From: Bradyrhizobium sp. CSA112
Lineage (GTDB): Bacteria > Pseudomonadota > Alphaproteobacteria > Rhizobiales > Xanthobacteraceae
Reading direction: 5' to 3'
Assembly: GCF_029051645.1 (NCBI RefSeq)
Contig: NZ_JAACFS010000042.1
Location: forward strand, 1-62,082
Length of the DNA: 62,082 nucleotides
Positions within the stretch are counted from its first letter, which is position 1, and every line of letters begins with the position of its first letter. Shown here piece by piece: positions 33,589-42,497 of this stretch. The notes beneath the pieces are model-generated. The model saw nothing but the letters and a program-made list of their open reading frames with translations, did not search any database and was not told the origin of the DNA. A program made the position numbers and the translations under genes.

Positions 33589-34266
33589 ATGCATATCGAA
33601 CCGGAAATCGTTACAGGCGCCAAGCTCGTGCTGAGTTACGCGACCGGGGCAGCCGCCGCCGGCTGCGCCCTCAAGCTCGCGGCCGAAACAGTGCGCGAGC
33701 AGGGGATCGTTTCATTGGCGGTGCGCACCGTCGCGACAACGGTCCTGGTCTTCTCGTTTTTCGAGTTGCTGCCGCATTTCCGGGTCGGGGTCTCGGAGGT
33801 GCATTTCATTCTCGGCTCGACGCTGTTCCTGCTTTTCGGCGCGGCGCCGGCCGCGTTCGGGCTGGCGCTCGGTCTCTTGTTTCAGGGGCTGTTCTTTGTG
33901 CCAACGGATCTGCCGCAATACGGCATGAACGTGACCACGCTGTTGGTGCCGCTATTTGCGATCCGAGCGCTTGCCGAGCGCATCATTCCCCGCAACACCG
34001 CCTATGTTGACCTGCAGTATCGCCAGGCATTCGCGCTTTCGACCGCCTATCAATCCGGCATTGTGGCATGGGTCGCCTTCTGGGCTGTCTACGGCGCTGG
34101 TTTTGCGGCCGAGAACCTTAGCGCCATCGCGTCCTTTGCCGCGTCCTATGCGCTCGTCATCGTGATCGAGCCGCTGGCCGATTTGGCCGTGCTGGCGCTG
34201 GCGAAGTCGATGCGGGGCATCACCGCAGACGGTCTTGTTACCTATCGCCTGCACAACGCGGCCTAG
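33589..34266 (+). CDS. CbiM-like cobalt permease (ECF-type S component)
   Basis: A 225-residue polytopic membrane protein with six or seven spans. It begins Met-His-Ile-Glu-Pro, close to the Met-His-Ile start of CbiM/NikM proteins, whose His2 binds the metal ion. The strong AGGAGGGA site and the cobalamin riboswitch immediately upstream support cobalt uptake for B12 synthesis. No CbiN, CbiQ or CbiO gene adjoins it, so it either uses energising subunits encoded elsewhere or works alone, as some solitary S components are thought to do. Nickel for the hydrogenase is a less likely alternative substrate. Confidence 0.8.
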   Translation: MHIEPEIVTGAKLVLSYATGAAAAGCALKLAAETVREQGIVSLAVRTVATTVLVFSFFELLPHFRVGVSEVHFILGSTLFLLFGAAPAAFGLALGLLFQGLFFVPTDLPQYGMNVTTLLVPLFAIRALAERIIPRNTAYVDLQYRQAFALSTAYQSGIVAWVAFWAVYGAGFAAENLSAIASFAASYALVIVIEPLADLAVLALAKSMRGITADGLVTYRLHNAA

Positions 34267-34318
34267 AGATGACGTGGGGGGCGGTCGCAAGTCGCGGCCA
34301 CCCCTTGCGCGCGACAAG

Positions 34319-35068
34319 ATGCAAACGCTCTTCCTGATAGGCATTGGTTGCGGCGATCCCGAGCAGCTTACGCTTGCCGCGATCCGTGCGATCAACGCAG
34401 CTGACCTCGTCCTGATTCCGCGCAAAGGCACGGCGAAATCCGATCTCGCCGACCTGCGCCGAACCATTTGCGAGCGAGTTCTCACCAACGGTCGCACGCG
34501 CGTCGCCGAGTTCGATCTGCCCGTGCGTGACGCCGGGCAGGAGGACTACCACAAGGGCGTGGACGAATGGCACGACGCCGTCGCCGCAAGCTGGTCGCGC
34601 GAAATTGCGGACCATCTCGGTAGTGACGGGCGCGTTGCTCTGCTGATCTGGGGCGATCCTTCGCTATACGACTCCAGCCTGCGGATCGCTCGCAGGCTCG
34701 ATCCGTTGCCGACGATCGAGGTGGTGCCAGGCATCACGTCAATCCAGGCGCTTTGCGCTGCGCACTCGTTGCCGCTGAACGACATCGGCGAACCTTTTCT
34801 GGTGACAACAGGGCGGCGGCTGCGCGAAGGCGGCTGGCCGCACGGCACGGACACCGTGGTCGTCATGCTCGATGGCGGCGCGGCGTTCCAGTCGCTCGAC
34901 CCGGGAGGACTGCACATCTGGTGGGGCGCCTATCTCGGCATGCCCGACCAGATCACCATGTCAGGTGAGCTGGCCGAGGAGGGCCCACGCATCGTCGCCG
35001 CGCGGCGGCAGGCGCGCGAAAGGCATGGCTGGATCATGGACAGTTACATCCTCAAGCGCCGGTCATAG
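34319..35068 (+). CDS. cobF: Precorrin-6A synthase (deacetylating)
   Basis: A 249-residue SAM-dependent C1-methyltransferase found only in the aerobic pathway. The ATG at 34319 gives the family start (Gly-Ile-Gly-Cys-Gly-Asp-Pro-Glu-Gln-Leu-Thr); Leu-Ile-Trp-Gly-Asp-Pro-Ser-Leu-Tyr-Asp-Ser is the second CobF block. It lies 52 bp behind the CbiM-like gene and probably shares its riboswitch. Confidence 0.94.
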   Translation: MQTLFLIGIGCGDPEQLTLAAIRAINAADLVLIPRKGTAKSDLADLRRTICERVLTNGRTRVAEFDLPVRDAGQEDYHKGVDEWHDAVAASWSREIADHLGSDGRVALLIWGDPSLYDSSLRIARRLDPLPTIEVVPGITSIQALCAAHSLPLNDIGEPFLVTTGRRLREGGWPHGTDTVVVMLDGGAAFQSLDPGGLHIWWGAYLGMPDQITMSGELAEEGPRIVAARRQARERHGWIMDSYILKRRS

Positions 35069-35125
35069 CGCGCTCGGGCGAGAGCCCGTCCGTATCGTTA
35101 ACGCCAGCATCAGAGGCAGAACAGC

Positions 35126-36181
35126 ATGCTACCCGAGTGGGTCTATCAAGAGTGCCCGGGCATCTCGACCGCCCATCGCGATGCGGCGCTGGCCCGTCAG
35201 GCTCAACTCACCAAGCCGGCCGGCGCGCTCGGCCGGCTCGAGCAAGTGGCGACCGAACTCGCCGGCCTGCAACAAACGGAGCGGCCTCAGGCCGAGCGCG
35301 TGCCGATCATCGTCTTTGCAGGCGACCACGGTATCGTCGCCCAGGGGGTATCGGCCTATCCTCAGGAAGTAACGATCGCGATGATGTCGAATTTCGCGTC
35401 GGGCGGCGCAGCGATCTCCGTCCTTGCGGGCGAGCTGGGCTCAAGTCTCGAGATCGTCGATGCTGGAACGCTCGCCGAACAACCGATCCCGGGCGTCGTG
35501 ACTGACAAGCCGCGCCGGGGCACCAGGGACTTCAGCAAGGAAGCGGCGCTTGAGTTGGTGGAGGTCGCCTTCGCCGTCGACTGCGGCAAGCGCGCGGTCG
35601 CACGCGCCGCCGCAACAGAGCCTGATCTTCTGATCGTTGGCGACATGGGCATCGGCAATACCACGACTTCGGCGGCCATCGCCGCGGCCTTGCTTGGCGT
35701 GAGCGCCGCACAGATGACCGGCAGCGGGACCGGCATCGATGCAGCCGGTCGTGCGCGGAAGGCGCACTTGATTGACGCAGCGCTGGATTGTCATGGTCTC
35801 ACGAGACCACCTGCTTCTCCCGAACACATCCTATGTGCGGTCGGCGGTCTCGAAACTGCTGCGATTACGGGCGCGATCATCGCCGCCGCACAGCGTCGCC
35901 TCCCGATCCTGATCGACGGTTTCATCGTGTCCGTCGCGGCATTGACGGCGGTGCATCTTAATCCGTCGTGTCGGCCCTTTCTCTTATCCTCGCATCAATC
36001 GGCCGAGCAGGGGCACCGCCTGGTTCTTGAGGCCCTGAATGTGCAGCCGTTGTTCAATCTGGACCTCAGGTTAGGGGAGGGATCGGGCGCCGCGCTCGCA
36101 TTGCCGATCCTGCGGCTTGCATGCGCTCTGCACAATGGCATGGCGACCTTCGCGCAAGCCAGCGTTCCGAATCGCTCATAA
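35126..36181 (+). CDS. cobT: Nicotinate-nucleotide-dimethylbenzimidazole phosphoribosyltransferase
   Basis: A 351-residue enzyme (CobT in Salmonella, CobU in Pseudomonas denitrificans) that activates dimethylbenzimidazole to alpha-ribazole phosphate. Conserved blocks are Lys-Pro-Ala-Gly-Ala-Leu-Gly-Arg-Leu near residue 32, Phe-Ala-Gly-Asp-His-Gly, and Gly-Asp-Met-Gly-Ile-Gly-Asn-Thr-Thr-Thr. This is not the CobT chelatase subunit. It overlaps the convergent phosphatase gene by 6 bp. Confidence 0.95.
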   Translation: MLPEWVYQECPGISTAHRDAALARQAQLTKPAGALGRLEQVATELAGLQQTERPQAERVPIIVFAGDHGIVAQGVSAYPQEVTIAMMSNFASGGAAISVLAGELGSSLEIVDAGTLAEQPIPGVVTDKPRRGTRDFSKEAALELVEVAFAVDCGKRAVARAAATEPDLLIVGDMGIGNTTTSAAIAAALLGVSAAQMTGSGTGIDAAGRARKAHLIDAALDCHGLTRPPASPEHILCAVGGLETAAITGAIIAAAQRRLPILIDGFIVSVAALTAVHLNPSCRPFLLSSHQSAEQGHRLVLEALNVQPLFNLDLRLGEGSGAALALPILRLACALHNGMATFAQASVPNRS

Positions 36182-36751
36182 CGCGACATTCTGATTGACC
36201 GACACAATCCGCCAATCGTTCCGTAGCCGATCAATTCGGGTGATCGACAGCGGATCGATAACAAAGCGCAACGCTGCTTGCGGTGCGATGTCGAGGGCTA
36301 CGCAGAGCGCGGCGCGAATAGTGCCGGAATGCACGACGAGCGTTGCTGGACCAGCAGCTATTTTACGTAGTCCATCCCGAACCCTCGCAATTTGATCTTC
36401 GAAGCTCTCGCCGCCGGGTGGGCTTGAACGAGCGGGATCCTTCCAGAACTCGGCGTACCCTTCTTCTCCGAAAGCGGCGAGATCGTCGTGACGTCGGCCG
36501 GTCCAATCCCCGAAGTCCTGCTCCCGAAACTCAGGCACCGGGATTGGATCAAGCTCAAATGCGCGCGCGGTATCGAGAGTTCGTTGAGACGGACTCGCAT
36601 AGCTTGCGGCGTCCCGCGGCAAGCGCCTTCGCACGGCTTCCAAATGCGCCCGATCGCTGAGATCGGCCGGAGCGCCCGAAGGGGAGATCGTTCCTTCGAT
36701 AGAATCGACGACCGCATGCCGGACCAACCAAAGAAAGGCTTCCCCTTCCAT
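36176..36751 (-). CDS. Histidine phosphatase, probable alpha-ribazole phosphatase
   Basis: A 191-residue phosphoglycerate-mutase-like protein. It has the catalytic Val-Arg-His-Ala motif near residue 10, Tyr-Ala-Ser-Pro-Ser-Gln-Arg-Thr, and the second histidine in Val-Val-His-Ser-Gly. Its place at the end of the cob locus, convergent with cobT and overlapping it by 6 bp, suggests it removes the phosphate from alpha-ribazole 5'-phosphate or cobalamin 5'-phosphate (Salmonella CobC activity), but other substrates cannot be excluded. Confidence 0.85.
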   Translation of the reverse strand: MEGEAFLWLVRHAVVDSIEGTISPSGAPADLSDRAHLEAVRRRLPRDAASYASPSQRTLDTARAFELDPIPVPEFREQDFGDWTGRRHDDLAAFGEEGYAEFWKDPARSSPPGGESFEDQIARVRDGLRKIAAGPATLVVHSGTIRAALCVALDIAPQAALRFVIDPLSITRIDRLRNDWRIVSVNQNVAL

Positions 36752-37884
36752 CCCATATCTCCGAGATGCTTATCAATGCGAGAAACATCTTGAATATTCG
36801 CCCGCGGACGCTTTACCGCGACCAAGGATTAATATCACAGCCGGAGCAAAATGCCTATCTCAACACCTCCCGGCGCCGCCGCCGTGCAAGGAAGGCGCCT
36901 TGTAGCCTCGCGTCACGCTAGTTTCTCATGACAGCGCTCGTGCCCTCTCTCGTTAATGCGACGGCGATGGGCGCCCGCGCTGAAGTAGCAACTCGTTGCG
37001 AGCGTGGCGGTCGTCCACTCGACCATGCCGACGCCGCTGGTGCCCCGATCCCTACGCCATGTTCAGGAGAACGCGGAAGCTACGCTGTCCGCGGAGGAGG
37101 ACAGCTCATGATCGCATCCTGGGAGTAGTTCTAAGCTTCGGATTCTTGGTTGCCATCGGCCCCTGTTCTGGAATCGACATCGCCCGGCTCGCGAATGCGT
37201 CGGCATCGAGCTAACTGAGCTCCCGAATGTCTCGAACGATCGCCGGGGGATCCTGCGCGTCGTCGCGGGCGCGCCAAGCTGTCCGGCGCAGAGACCTGCT
37301 TTGCAGGCTTACGGCTCAATCGGCGGCGACCTATTGCGATACCACTGGCTGACATGATCAGGCCAACAGCGAGAATAACTATAAGCTGGTGCGATGTGTA
37401 GCAGCGTCGCTCCTCCCACGCTGACTTCCCGCTCGGCCGCCGAAAGGGGCAACTGAGCTCGTCGAGAGACGACCATCGTCATTCGATGCTCCGTGGTGGC
37501 GTGTTCGGCGTGTCCGGTTGAATACGCGTATGTCCAGAAACCGACGCCGAGGCGCAAGTATTCCGTCGCCGCGGCGCGAAGCACATGGTTTTCACTCTTA
37601 AAGCAACGCTCGTACAACGTGCTTGGTGGCACGTCGATTGCTGGGACACGGTAAAAGATCCGCACGACCATGCCGCTCTCCCAGCCATTGGCGCAGGAGG
37701 TGCGACATCTGACTGTTCTCGACAATCTGTAGTCATCCCGCGCGTCTCGCCGGACGCATCGCGACGTGCGATCTGATCTGGGTCGAGTGGTGGGAGGCGA
37801 ATGAGATAGCTGATCGAAATGCGCTGCTTCAGTAACGAGCCAAAGAAGAAATTGATGTGACGCGGCCGCAGCTGTCATCGCGGC
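36752..37884. other. 1.1-kb spacer between the cob and hup loci
   Basis: No identifiable gene. A minus-strand frame at 37309-37878 (189 codons) has good codon third positions in its middle part (about 37480-37700), which reads like a real but unrecognised protein fragment; its C-terminal part runs antisense through the truncated small-RNA copy at 37384-37450. The rest is short unrelated frames. Likely eroded accessory DNA. Confidence 0.5.
37384..37450 (+). repeat. Truncated copy of the 12.9-kb small-RNA element
   Basis: About 67 bp match the region 12927-12990 with only a few differences, including the core GGTGCGATGTGTA, CAGCGTCGCTCCTCCC and CGGCCGCCGAAAGGGG. The upstream 8-bp hairpin is missing and the terminator is broken: the right arm has become GGCAACTG and there is no T run. 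It is probably a dead duplicate. Confidence 0.75.
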
Positions 37885-37901
37885 TTGGCCTGCTTCTTGC
37901 T
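37885..37901 (+). promoter_or_regulatory. Sigma-54 (-24/-12) promoter of hupSL
   Basis: TTGGCCTGCTTCTTGCT matches the RpoN consensus YTGGCAYGRNNNTTGCW at all but two positions, with GG and GC ten bases apart. The start would fall near 37912, about 36 bp before hupS. Bradyrhizobium hup promoters are activated by HoxA or NifA, but I found no clear TGT-N10-ACA site upstream. Confidence 0.75.
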
Positions 37902-37947
37902 ACCCGATCGTCGGCAAGTCGTCGATAACAGATCTCGGGAAGAATTT

Positions 37948-39039
37948 ATGGGCGGGGCAGCGGAAACGTTTTACGGCGTCATCAGACGTCAGGGTATCAC
38001 GCGTCGCAGTTTCCACAAATTCTGCAGTTTGACGGCAACGAGCCTCGGGCTCGGTCCGCTCGCGGCAAGCCAGATTGCCAACGCGCTGGAGACAAAGCCG
38101 CGTGTGCCCGTGATCTGGATGCACGGGCTCGAATGCACCTGCTGTTCGGAAAGCTTTATCCGCTCGGCCCATCCGCTGGTCAAAGACGTGGTGCTGTCGA
38201 TGATCTCGCTGGATTATGACGCCCTGATCATGGCGGCGGCAGGACACCAGGCCGAAGCCATCCTCGAGGAGATCCGCGCCAAGTACAAGGGCGAGTATGT
38301 GCTTGCCGTTGAAGGCAATTCGCCGCTGAACGAAGGCGGCATGTTCTGCATTGATGGCGGCAAGCCGTTCGTCGAAAAGCTCAGGGCGATGGCGGAAGAT
38401 TCCATGGCGATCATCGCTTGGGGAACTTGTGCGTCCTGGGGTTGCGTGCAGGCGGCCAAGCCCAACCCGACTGGGGCGACGCCGATCGATAAAGTGATCA
38501 CGAACAAACCGATCATCAAGGTGCCCGGCTGCCCGCCCATCGCAGAGGTCATGACCGCCTTGGTGACCTTCATCACGACGTTCGGAAAGCTTCCCGAGCT
38601 CGACCGCCAAGGACGTCCAAAGATGTTCTATTCCCAGCGCATCCACGACAAGTGCTACAGGCGTCCCCATTTCGACGCCGGCCAGTTTGTCGAGGGGTGG
38701 GACGACGAGTCCGCGCGCAAGGGCTATTGCCTCTACAAAATGGGCTGCAAGGGGCCGACCACCTACAACGCCTGCTCGACCGTTCGGTGGAACGGCGGCG
38801 TTTCCTTCCCGATCCAATCCGGCCACGGCTGTTTCGGCTGCTCCGAAGACGGCTTCTGGGACAAGGGCTCATTTTACGATCGACTGACGACCATCAGGCA
38901 ATTCGGCATCGAGGCCAACGCCGATCAGATCGGCATGGCCGCTGCCGGCGCGGTCGGCCTAGCCGTTGCCGCGCACGCGGCGGTCACGGCCGCGAAGCGG
39001 CTGACCCGTAAACCGGGCCGCGTAGCTCAGGAACAATAA
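37948..39039 (+). CDS. hupS: Uptake [NiFe] hydrogenase small subunit
   Basis: A 363-residue iron-sulfur subunit that carries electrons from the NiFe site to cytochrome b. The ATG at 37948 gives the length I recall for B. japonicum HupS; an upstream in-frame ATG would lie before the promoter. The Tat signal is Arg19-Arg20-Ser-Phe-His-Lys-Phe followed by a hydrophobic stretch, so the folded heterodimer is exported. The proximal cluster starts with Glu-Cys-Thr-Cys-Cys; medial and distal cluster cysteines and a C-terminal membrane anchor (about residues 325-345) are present. Confidence 0.96.
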   Translation: MGGAAETFYGVIRRQGITRRSFHKFCSLTATSLGLGPLAASQIANALETKPRVPVIWMHGLECTCCSESFIRSAHPLVKDVVLSMISLDYDALIMAAAGHQAEAILEEIRAKYKGEYVLAVEGNSPLNEGGMFCIDGGKPFVEKLRAMAEDSMAIIAWGTCASWGCVQAAKPNPTGATPIDKVITNKPIIKVPGCPPIAEVMTALVTFITTFGKLPELDRQGRPKMFYSQRIHDKCYRRPHFDAGQFVEGWDDESARKGYCLYKMGCKGPTTYNACSTVRWNGGVSFPIQSGHGCFGCSEDGFWDKGSFYDRLTTIRQFGIEANADQIGMAAAGAVGLAVAAHAAVTAAKRLTRKPGRVAQEQ

Positions 39040-39059
39040 TCGAATTCAGAAGGACAACG

Positions 39060-40850
39060 ATGGGCGCCCAGACACCCAATGGGTTCAAACTCGACCATTC
39101 CGGCAAACGCATCGTCATCGATCCGCTGACGCGGGTCGAAGGCCACCTCCGCGTGGAGGTCAATCTCGATTCCGACAATGTGATCCGCAACGCGGTCTCA
39201 TCCGGAACTATGTGGCGCGGCATCGAGACGATCCTGCGTGGACGCGATCCTCGCGATGCCTGGGCGTTCACCGAGCGGATTTGCGGCGTCTGCACCGGCA
39301 CACATGCGCTCACCTCGGTGCGCGCGGTGGAGAACGCGCTGGGCATCACCATTCCAGAGAATGCTAATTCGATCCGCAATATCATGCAGCTCTGCCTGCA
39401 GGTGCATGATCATCTTGTGCACTTCTATCACCTGCACGCGTTGGATTGGGTCGACGTGATTTCCGCCCTCAAGGCCGATCCCAAGGCGACCTCTGCGTTG
39501 GCGCAATCGGTCTCGTCCTGGCCTCTATCATCGCCAGGCTATTTCAAGCATCTGCAGATCAGGCTCACCAAGTTCGTTGAATCAGGACAGCTCGGCCCTT
39601 TTAAGAATGCCTATTGGGGGCATCCGGCCTATAAGCTTCCGCCGGAAGCGAACCTGATGGCCTTGGCGCATTATCTGGAAGCGCTCGACTTCCAGAAGGA
39701 CGTCGTCAAGATCCACGCCATCTATGGCGGCAAGAACCCGCATCCGAATTGGCTGGTCGGTGGCGTGGCCTGTGCCATCAATGTCGATGGTACCGGTGCA
39801 GTGGGCGCCATCAATATGGAGCGGCTGAACCTCGTATCCTCGATCATTTGCCGTTCGATCGAATTCGTCGAGCAGGTTTATCTGCCCGACGTTGCCGTGA
39901 TTGGCTCCTTCTACAAAGACTGGCTCTATGGCGGCGGTCTCTCGGCTAAGAGCATAATGTCCTATGGCGACATTCCCGAGAACGCCAATGATTATTCCGC
40001 GAAAAACCTCAAGCAGCCGCGCGGCGTGATCCTCAATGGCAATTTCAGCGAAGTCCTGCCAATCGATCACGGCGATCCCGAGCAGATCCAGGAGTTCGTC
40101 GCTCATTCCTGGTACAAATATCCTGATGAAACCAGGGGGCTGCATCCCTGGGATGGTATCACCGAGCCGAATTTCCAGCTCGGGCCCAACGTCAAGGGCA
40201 CCAGGACCGACATCAAGGAGCTCGACGAAGGCGGCAAATATTCCTGGATCAAGGCGCCGCGCTGGCGCGGCAACTCCGTCGAGGTGGGACCGCTGGCGCG
40301 ATACATCATAGGTTACGTGCAAGGCAAAGCGGAGTTCAAGGAACCGACCGAGAAGCTGCTGAAGACGCTCGATCTGCCCTTCGCTGCACTCTTCTCGACG
40401 CTCGGCCGCACTGCGGCGCGTGCGCTCGAATGCCAATGGGCCGCGCACCAGATGCGCTATTTCCAGGACAAGCTTATGGCGCATATCAAAACGGGTGACA
40501 CCGCTACCGCCAACGTCGATAAATGGAAGCCGGAGAGCTGGCCGAAGGAAGCCAAGGGCTACGGTTTCACTGAGGCGCCGCGTGGTGCGCTGGGGCACTG
40601 GATCAAGATCAAGGAGACCAAGATCGACAACTACCAGTGCGTCGTGCCGACGACATGGAACGGCTCGCCGCGTGATCCAAACGGCAATATCGGTGCATTT
40701 GAGGCCTCGTTGATGGATACGCCGATCGCTGATCCGGAGAAGCCGCTGGAAATCCTGCGCACGATCCATTCCTTTGATCCATGCCTGGCCTGCTCGACCC
40801 ATGTGATGGGGCCGGATGGCCAGGAAATGGCAACGGTCAAGGTCCGCTAG
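39060..40850 (+). CDS. hupL: Uptake [NiFe] hydrogenase large subunit
   Basis: A 596-residue catalytic subunit holding the NiFe(CN)2CO site. The N-terminal ligand motif is Arg-Ile-Cys-Gly-Val-Cys-Thr-Gly-Thr-His and the C-terminal one Asp-Pro-Cys-Leu-Ala-Cys-Ser-Thr-His. A 15-residue C-terminal extension after that histidine (Val-Met-Gly-Pro-Asp-Gly...) is removed by HupD. It follows hupS after 20 bp. Confidence 0.97.
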   Translation: MGAQTPNGFKLDHSGKRIVIDPLTRVEGHLRVEVNLDSDNVIRNAVSSGTMWRGIETILRGRDPRDAWAFTERICGVCTGTHALTSVRAVENALGITIPENANSIRNIMQLCLQVHDHLVHFYHLHALDWVDVISALKADPKATSALAQSVSSWPLSSPGYFKHLQIRLTKFVESGQLGPFKNAYWGHPAYKLPPEANLMALAHYLEALDFQKDVVKIHAIYGGKNPHPNWLVGGVACAINVDGTGAVGAINMERLNLVSSIICRSIEFVEQVYLPDVAVIGSFYKDWLYGGGLSAKSIMSYGDIPENANDYSAKNLKQPRGVILNGNFSEVLPIDHGDPEQIQEFVAHSWYKYPDETRGLHPWDGITEPNFQLGPNVKGTRTDIKELDEGGKYSWIKAPRWRGNSVEVGPLARYIIGYVQGKAEFKEPTEKLLKTLDLPFAALFSTLGRTAARALECQWAAHQMRYFQDKLMAHIKTGDTATANVDKWKPESWPKEAKGYGFTEAPRGALGHWIKIKETKIDNYQCVVPTTWNGSPRDPNGNIGAFEASLMDTPIADPEKPLEILRTIHSFDPCLACSTHVMGPDGQEMATVKVR

Positions 40851-40861
40851 GGGAGGCGGCA

Positions 40862-41593
40862 TTGCTGGACAAATCTCCGCAAGCGCTAACCGCCGCTGTC
40901 GCGGCCGACGCGGTACGCTCCGGCCTCAGCGCCGAGCGTGGCGTCGTCTACGTCTACGAGGCGCCGGTGCGGCTGTGGCATTGGATCAACGCTGCGGCAA
41001 TCCTGGTGTTGGGCCTCACCGGTTATTTCATCGGCAGTGCGATACCGACCATGCCGGGAGAGACAAGCGACAATTTCCTGTTCGGCTATATCCGCTTTGC
41101 GCATTTTTCCGCAGGCTATGTGCTCACGCTCGGCTTCCTCTTCCGCATTTACTGGGCGTTCATGGGCAACCCCCATGCTAAGCAGATTTTCTATGTGCCG
41201 CTCTGGCGCAAGAGCTATTGGCGCGAGGTGTGGCACGAGATTCGCTGGTACGCTTTCGTTGCGGCCGAGCCGAAGAAATATGTCGCGCACAATCCGCTGG
41301 CCCAGCTCGCTATGTTCTTCATGTTTACGCTGGCGATCGCGTTCATGATCGTCAGCGGCTTTGCGCTGTACGCGCAGGGCACCGGCAACGACAGCTGGCA
41401 GTACAAGCTGTTCGGCTGGGTGTTTTCGATTTGGCCGAACAGCCAGGACGTCCACACCTGGCATCATCTCGGCCTGTGGATGATCGTGACGTTTGCGCTC
41501 ATCCACATCTATACGGCGGTTCGGGAAGACATCGTGTCGCGCCAGAGCATCGTCTCCTCGATCATTTCTGGCGAGCGCGAATTCCGCGATTGA
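40862..41593 (+). CDS. hupC: Hydrogenase cytochrome b subunit
   Basis: A 243-residue Ni/Fe-hydrogenase b-type cytochrome that anchors HupSL and passes electrons to the quinone pool. I place the start at a TTG (40862) with GGGGAGG five bases upstream, because the first in-frame ATG is about 65 codons later and would delete the first span. Four membrane spans and histidines in Trp-His-Trp-Ile-Asn and Trp-His-His-Leu-Gly fit the family. Confidence 0.92.
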   Translation: MLDKSPQALTAAVAADAVRSGLSAERGVVYVYEAPVRLWHWINAAAILVLGLTGYFIGSAIPTMPGETSDNFLFGYIRFAHFSAGYVLTLGFLFRIYWAFMGNPHAKQIFYVPLWRKSYWREVWHEIRWYAFVAAEPKKYVAHNPLAQLAMFFMFTLAIAFMIVSGFALYAQGTGNDSWQYKLFGWVFSIWPNSQDVHTWHHLGLWMIVTFALIHIYTAVREDIVSRQSIVSSIISGEREFRD

Positions 41594-41599
41594 TGGACG

Positions 41600-42190
41600 A
41601 TGCAGATGCCAACTCCGGAGAATACGAAACGGATCCTGGTGCTCGGCATCGGCAATATCCTGTGGGCCGATGAGGGGTTCGGCGTGCGGGTGGTGGAGCA
41701 GTTCCACCGCCGCTACGACGTCCCTGACAATGTCACCATGCTCGATGGCGGCACGCAGGGGCTCTACCTCGTCAATTTTCTCGAGGAGGCCGATTGCCTG
41801 ATCGCGTTCGATGCCATCGATTATGGACTCGCGCCCGGGCACTTGAAGCTCGTGCGAGACGAGGAGGTGCCGAAATTCACCGGCGCCAAGAAGGTGAGCC
41901 TGCATCAGACCGGTTTCCAGGAGGTCTTAAGTGCGGCCGACCTGCTTGGCCGCTGCCCGCGAGAGCTCGCTCTAATCGGCTGTCAGCCACTTGATCTGGA
42001 GGATTGGGGCGGGCCGCTGACCGCTCCGGTGCGCACTCAGATTGCGCCTGCGATCGAACTGGCTTGCGAACTGCTGGCGCAGTGGGGTTCTCCGGCAAAA
42101 CTGCGGACCGCGCCGCTACCGGAGTCGGAGCGTCTGCTCGCGAACGACATCGACCATGCAAAGTATGAGAGGAGGGCGCGGCCGATCTAG
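41600..42190 (+). CDS. hupD: Hydrogenase maturation endopeptidase
   Basis: A 196-residue nickel-dependent protease that trims the HupL C-terminus after metal insertion. The three metal ligands of the family are visible: Glu in Asp-Glu-Gly-Phe-Gly, Asp in Phe-Asp-Ala-Ile-Asp-Tyr-Gly, and His in Ser-Leu-His-Gln-Thr-Gly-Phe. It lies 6 bp behind hupC. Confidence 0.95.
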   Translation: MQMPTPENTKRILVLGIGNILWADEGFGVRVVEQFHRRYDVPDNVTMLDGGTQGLYLVNFLEEADCLIAFDAIDYGLAPGHLKLVRDEEVPKFTGAKKVSLHQTGFQEVLSAADLLGRCPRELALIGCQPLDLEDWGGPLTAPVRTQIAPAIELACELLAQWGSPAKLRTAPLPESERLLANDIDHAKYERRARPI

Positions 42191-42206
42191 CGGCTCGCCG
42201 ATTACC

Positions 42207-42497
42207 ATGTGCCTTGGCTTGCCAATGACGATTATTGAGACCGACGGCATGTCGGCGCTTTGCGAATATGCCAATGAACAGCGGCGCGTCTCAGTCATGC
42301 TGCTCTCCGAGCCGCCGGTCGGTGCCAAAGTGCTTGTCCATATCGATACCGCGGTGCGGCTCTTGGATGACGACGAAGCGCGGCTTATCGCGGACGCGCT
42401 TGAGGGCCGTGATGCGGCCCTCAATGACGACAATTGTGATCGTTTCTTTGCGGACTTGATCGGTCAAGAGCCGCAACTGCCCGAGCACCTGCGCTAG
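42207..42497 (+). CDS. hupF: HypC/HupF-family hydrogenase assembly chaperone
   Basis: A 96-residue HypC-like chaperone that starts Met-Cys-Leu-Gly-Leu-Pro-Met, keeping the essential Cys2. In rhizobia HupF protects the large subunit at higher oxygen. It is longer than HypC because of a C-terminal extension. It follows hupD after 16 bp; hupG, normally next, is missing. Confidence 0.92.
   Translation: MCLGLPMTIIETDGMSALCEYANEQRRVSVMLLSEPPVGAKVLVHIDTAVRLLDDDEARLIADALEGRDAALNDDNCDRFFADLIGQEPQLPEHLR

Noticed and set aside
35126..36181. The missing CobT subunit of cobaltochelatase
   Set aside because: This CobT is the dimethylbenzimidazole phosphoribosyltransferase; names differ between pathway schemes. 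It has no von Willebrand-A or AAA-partner features.
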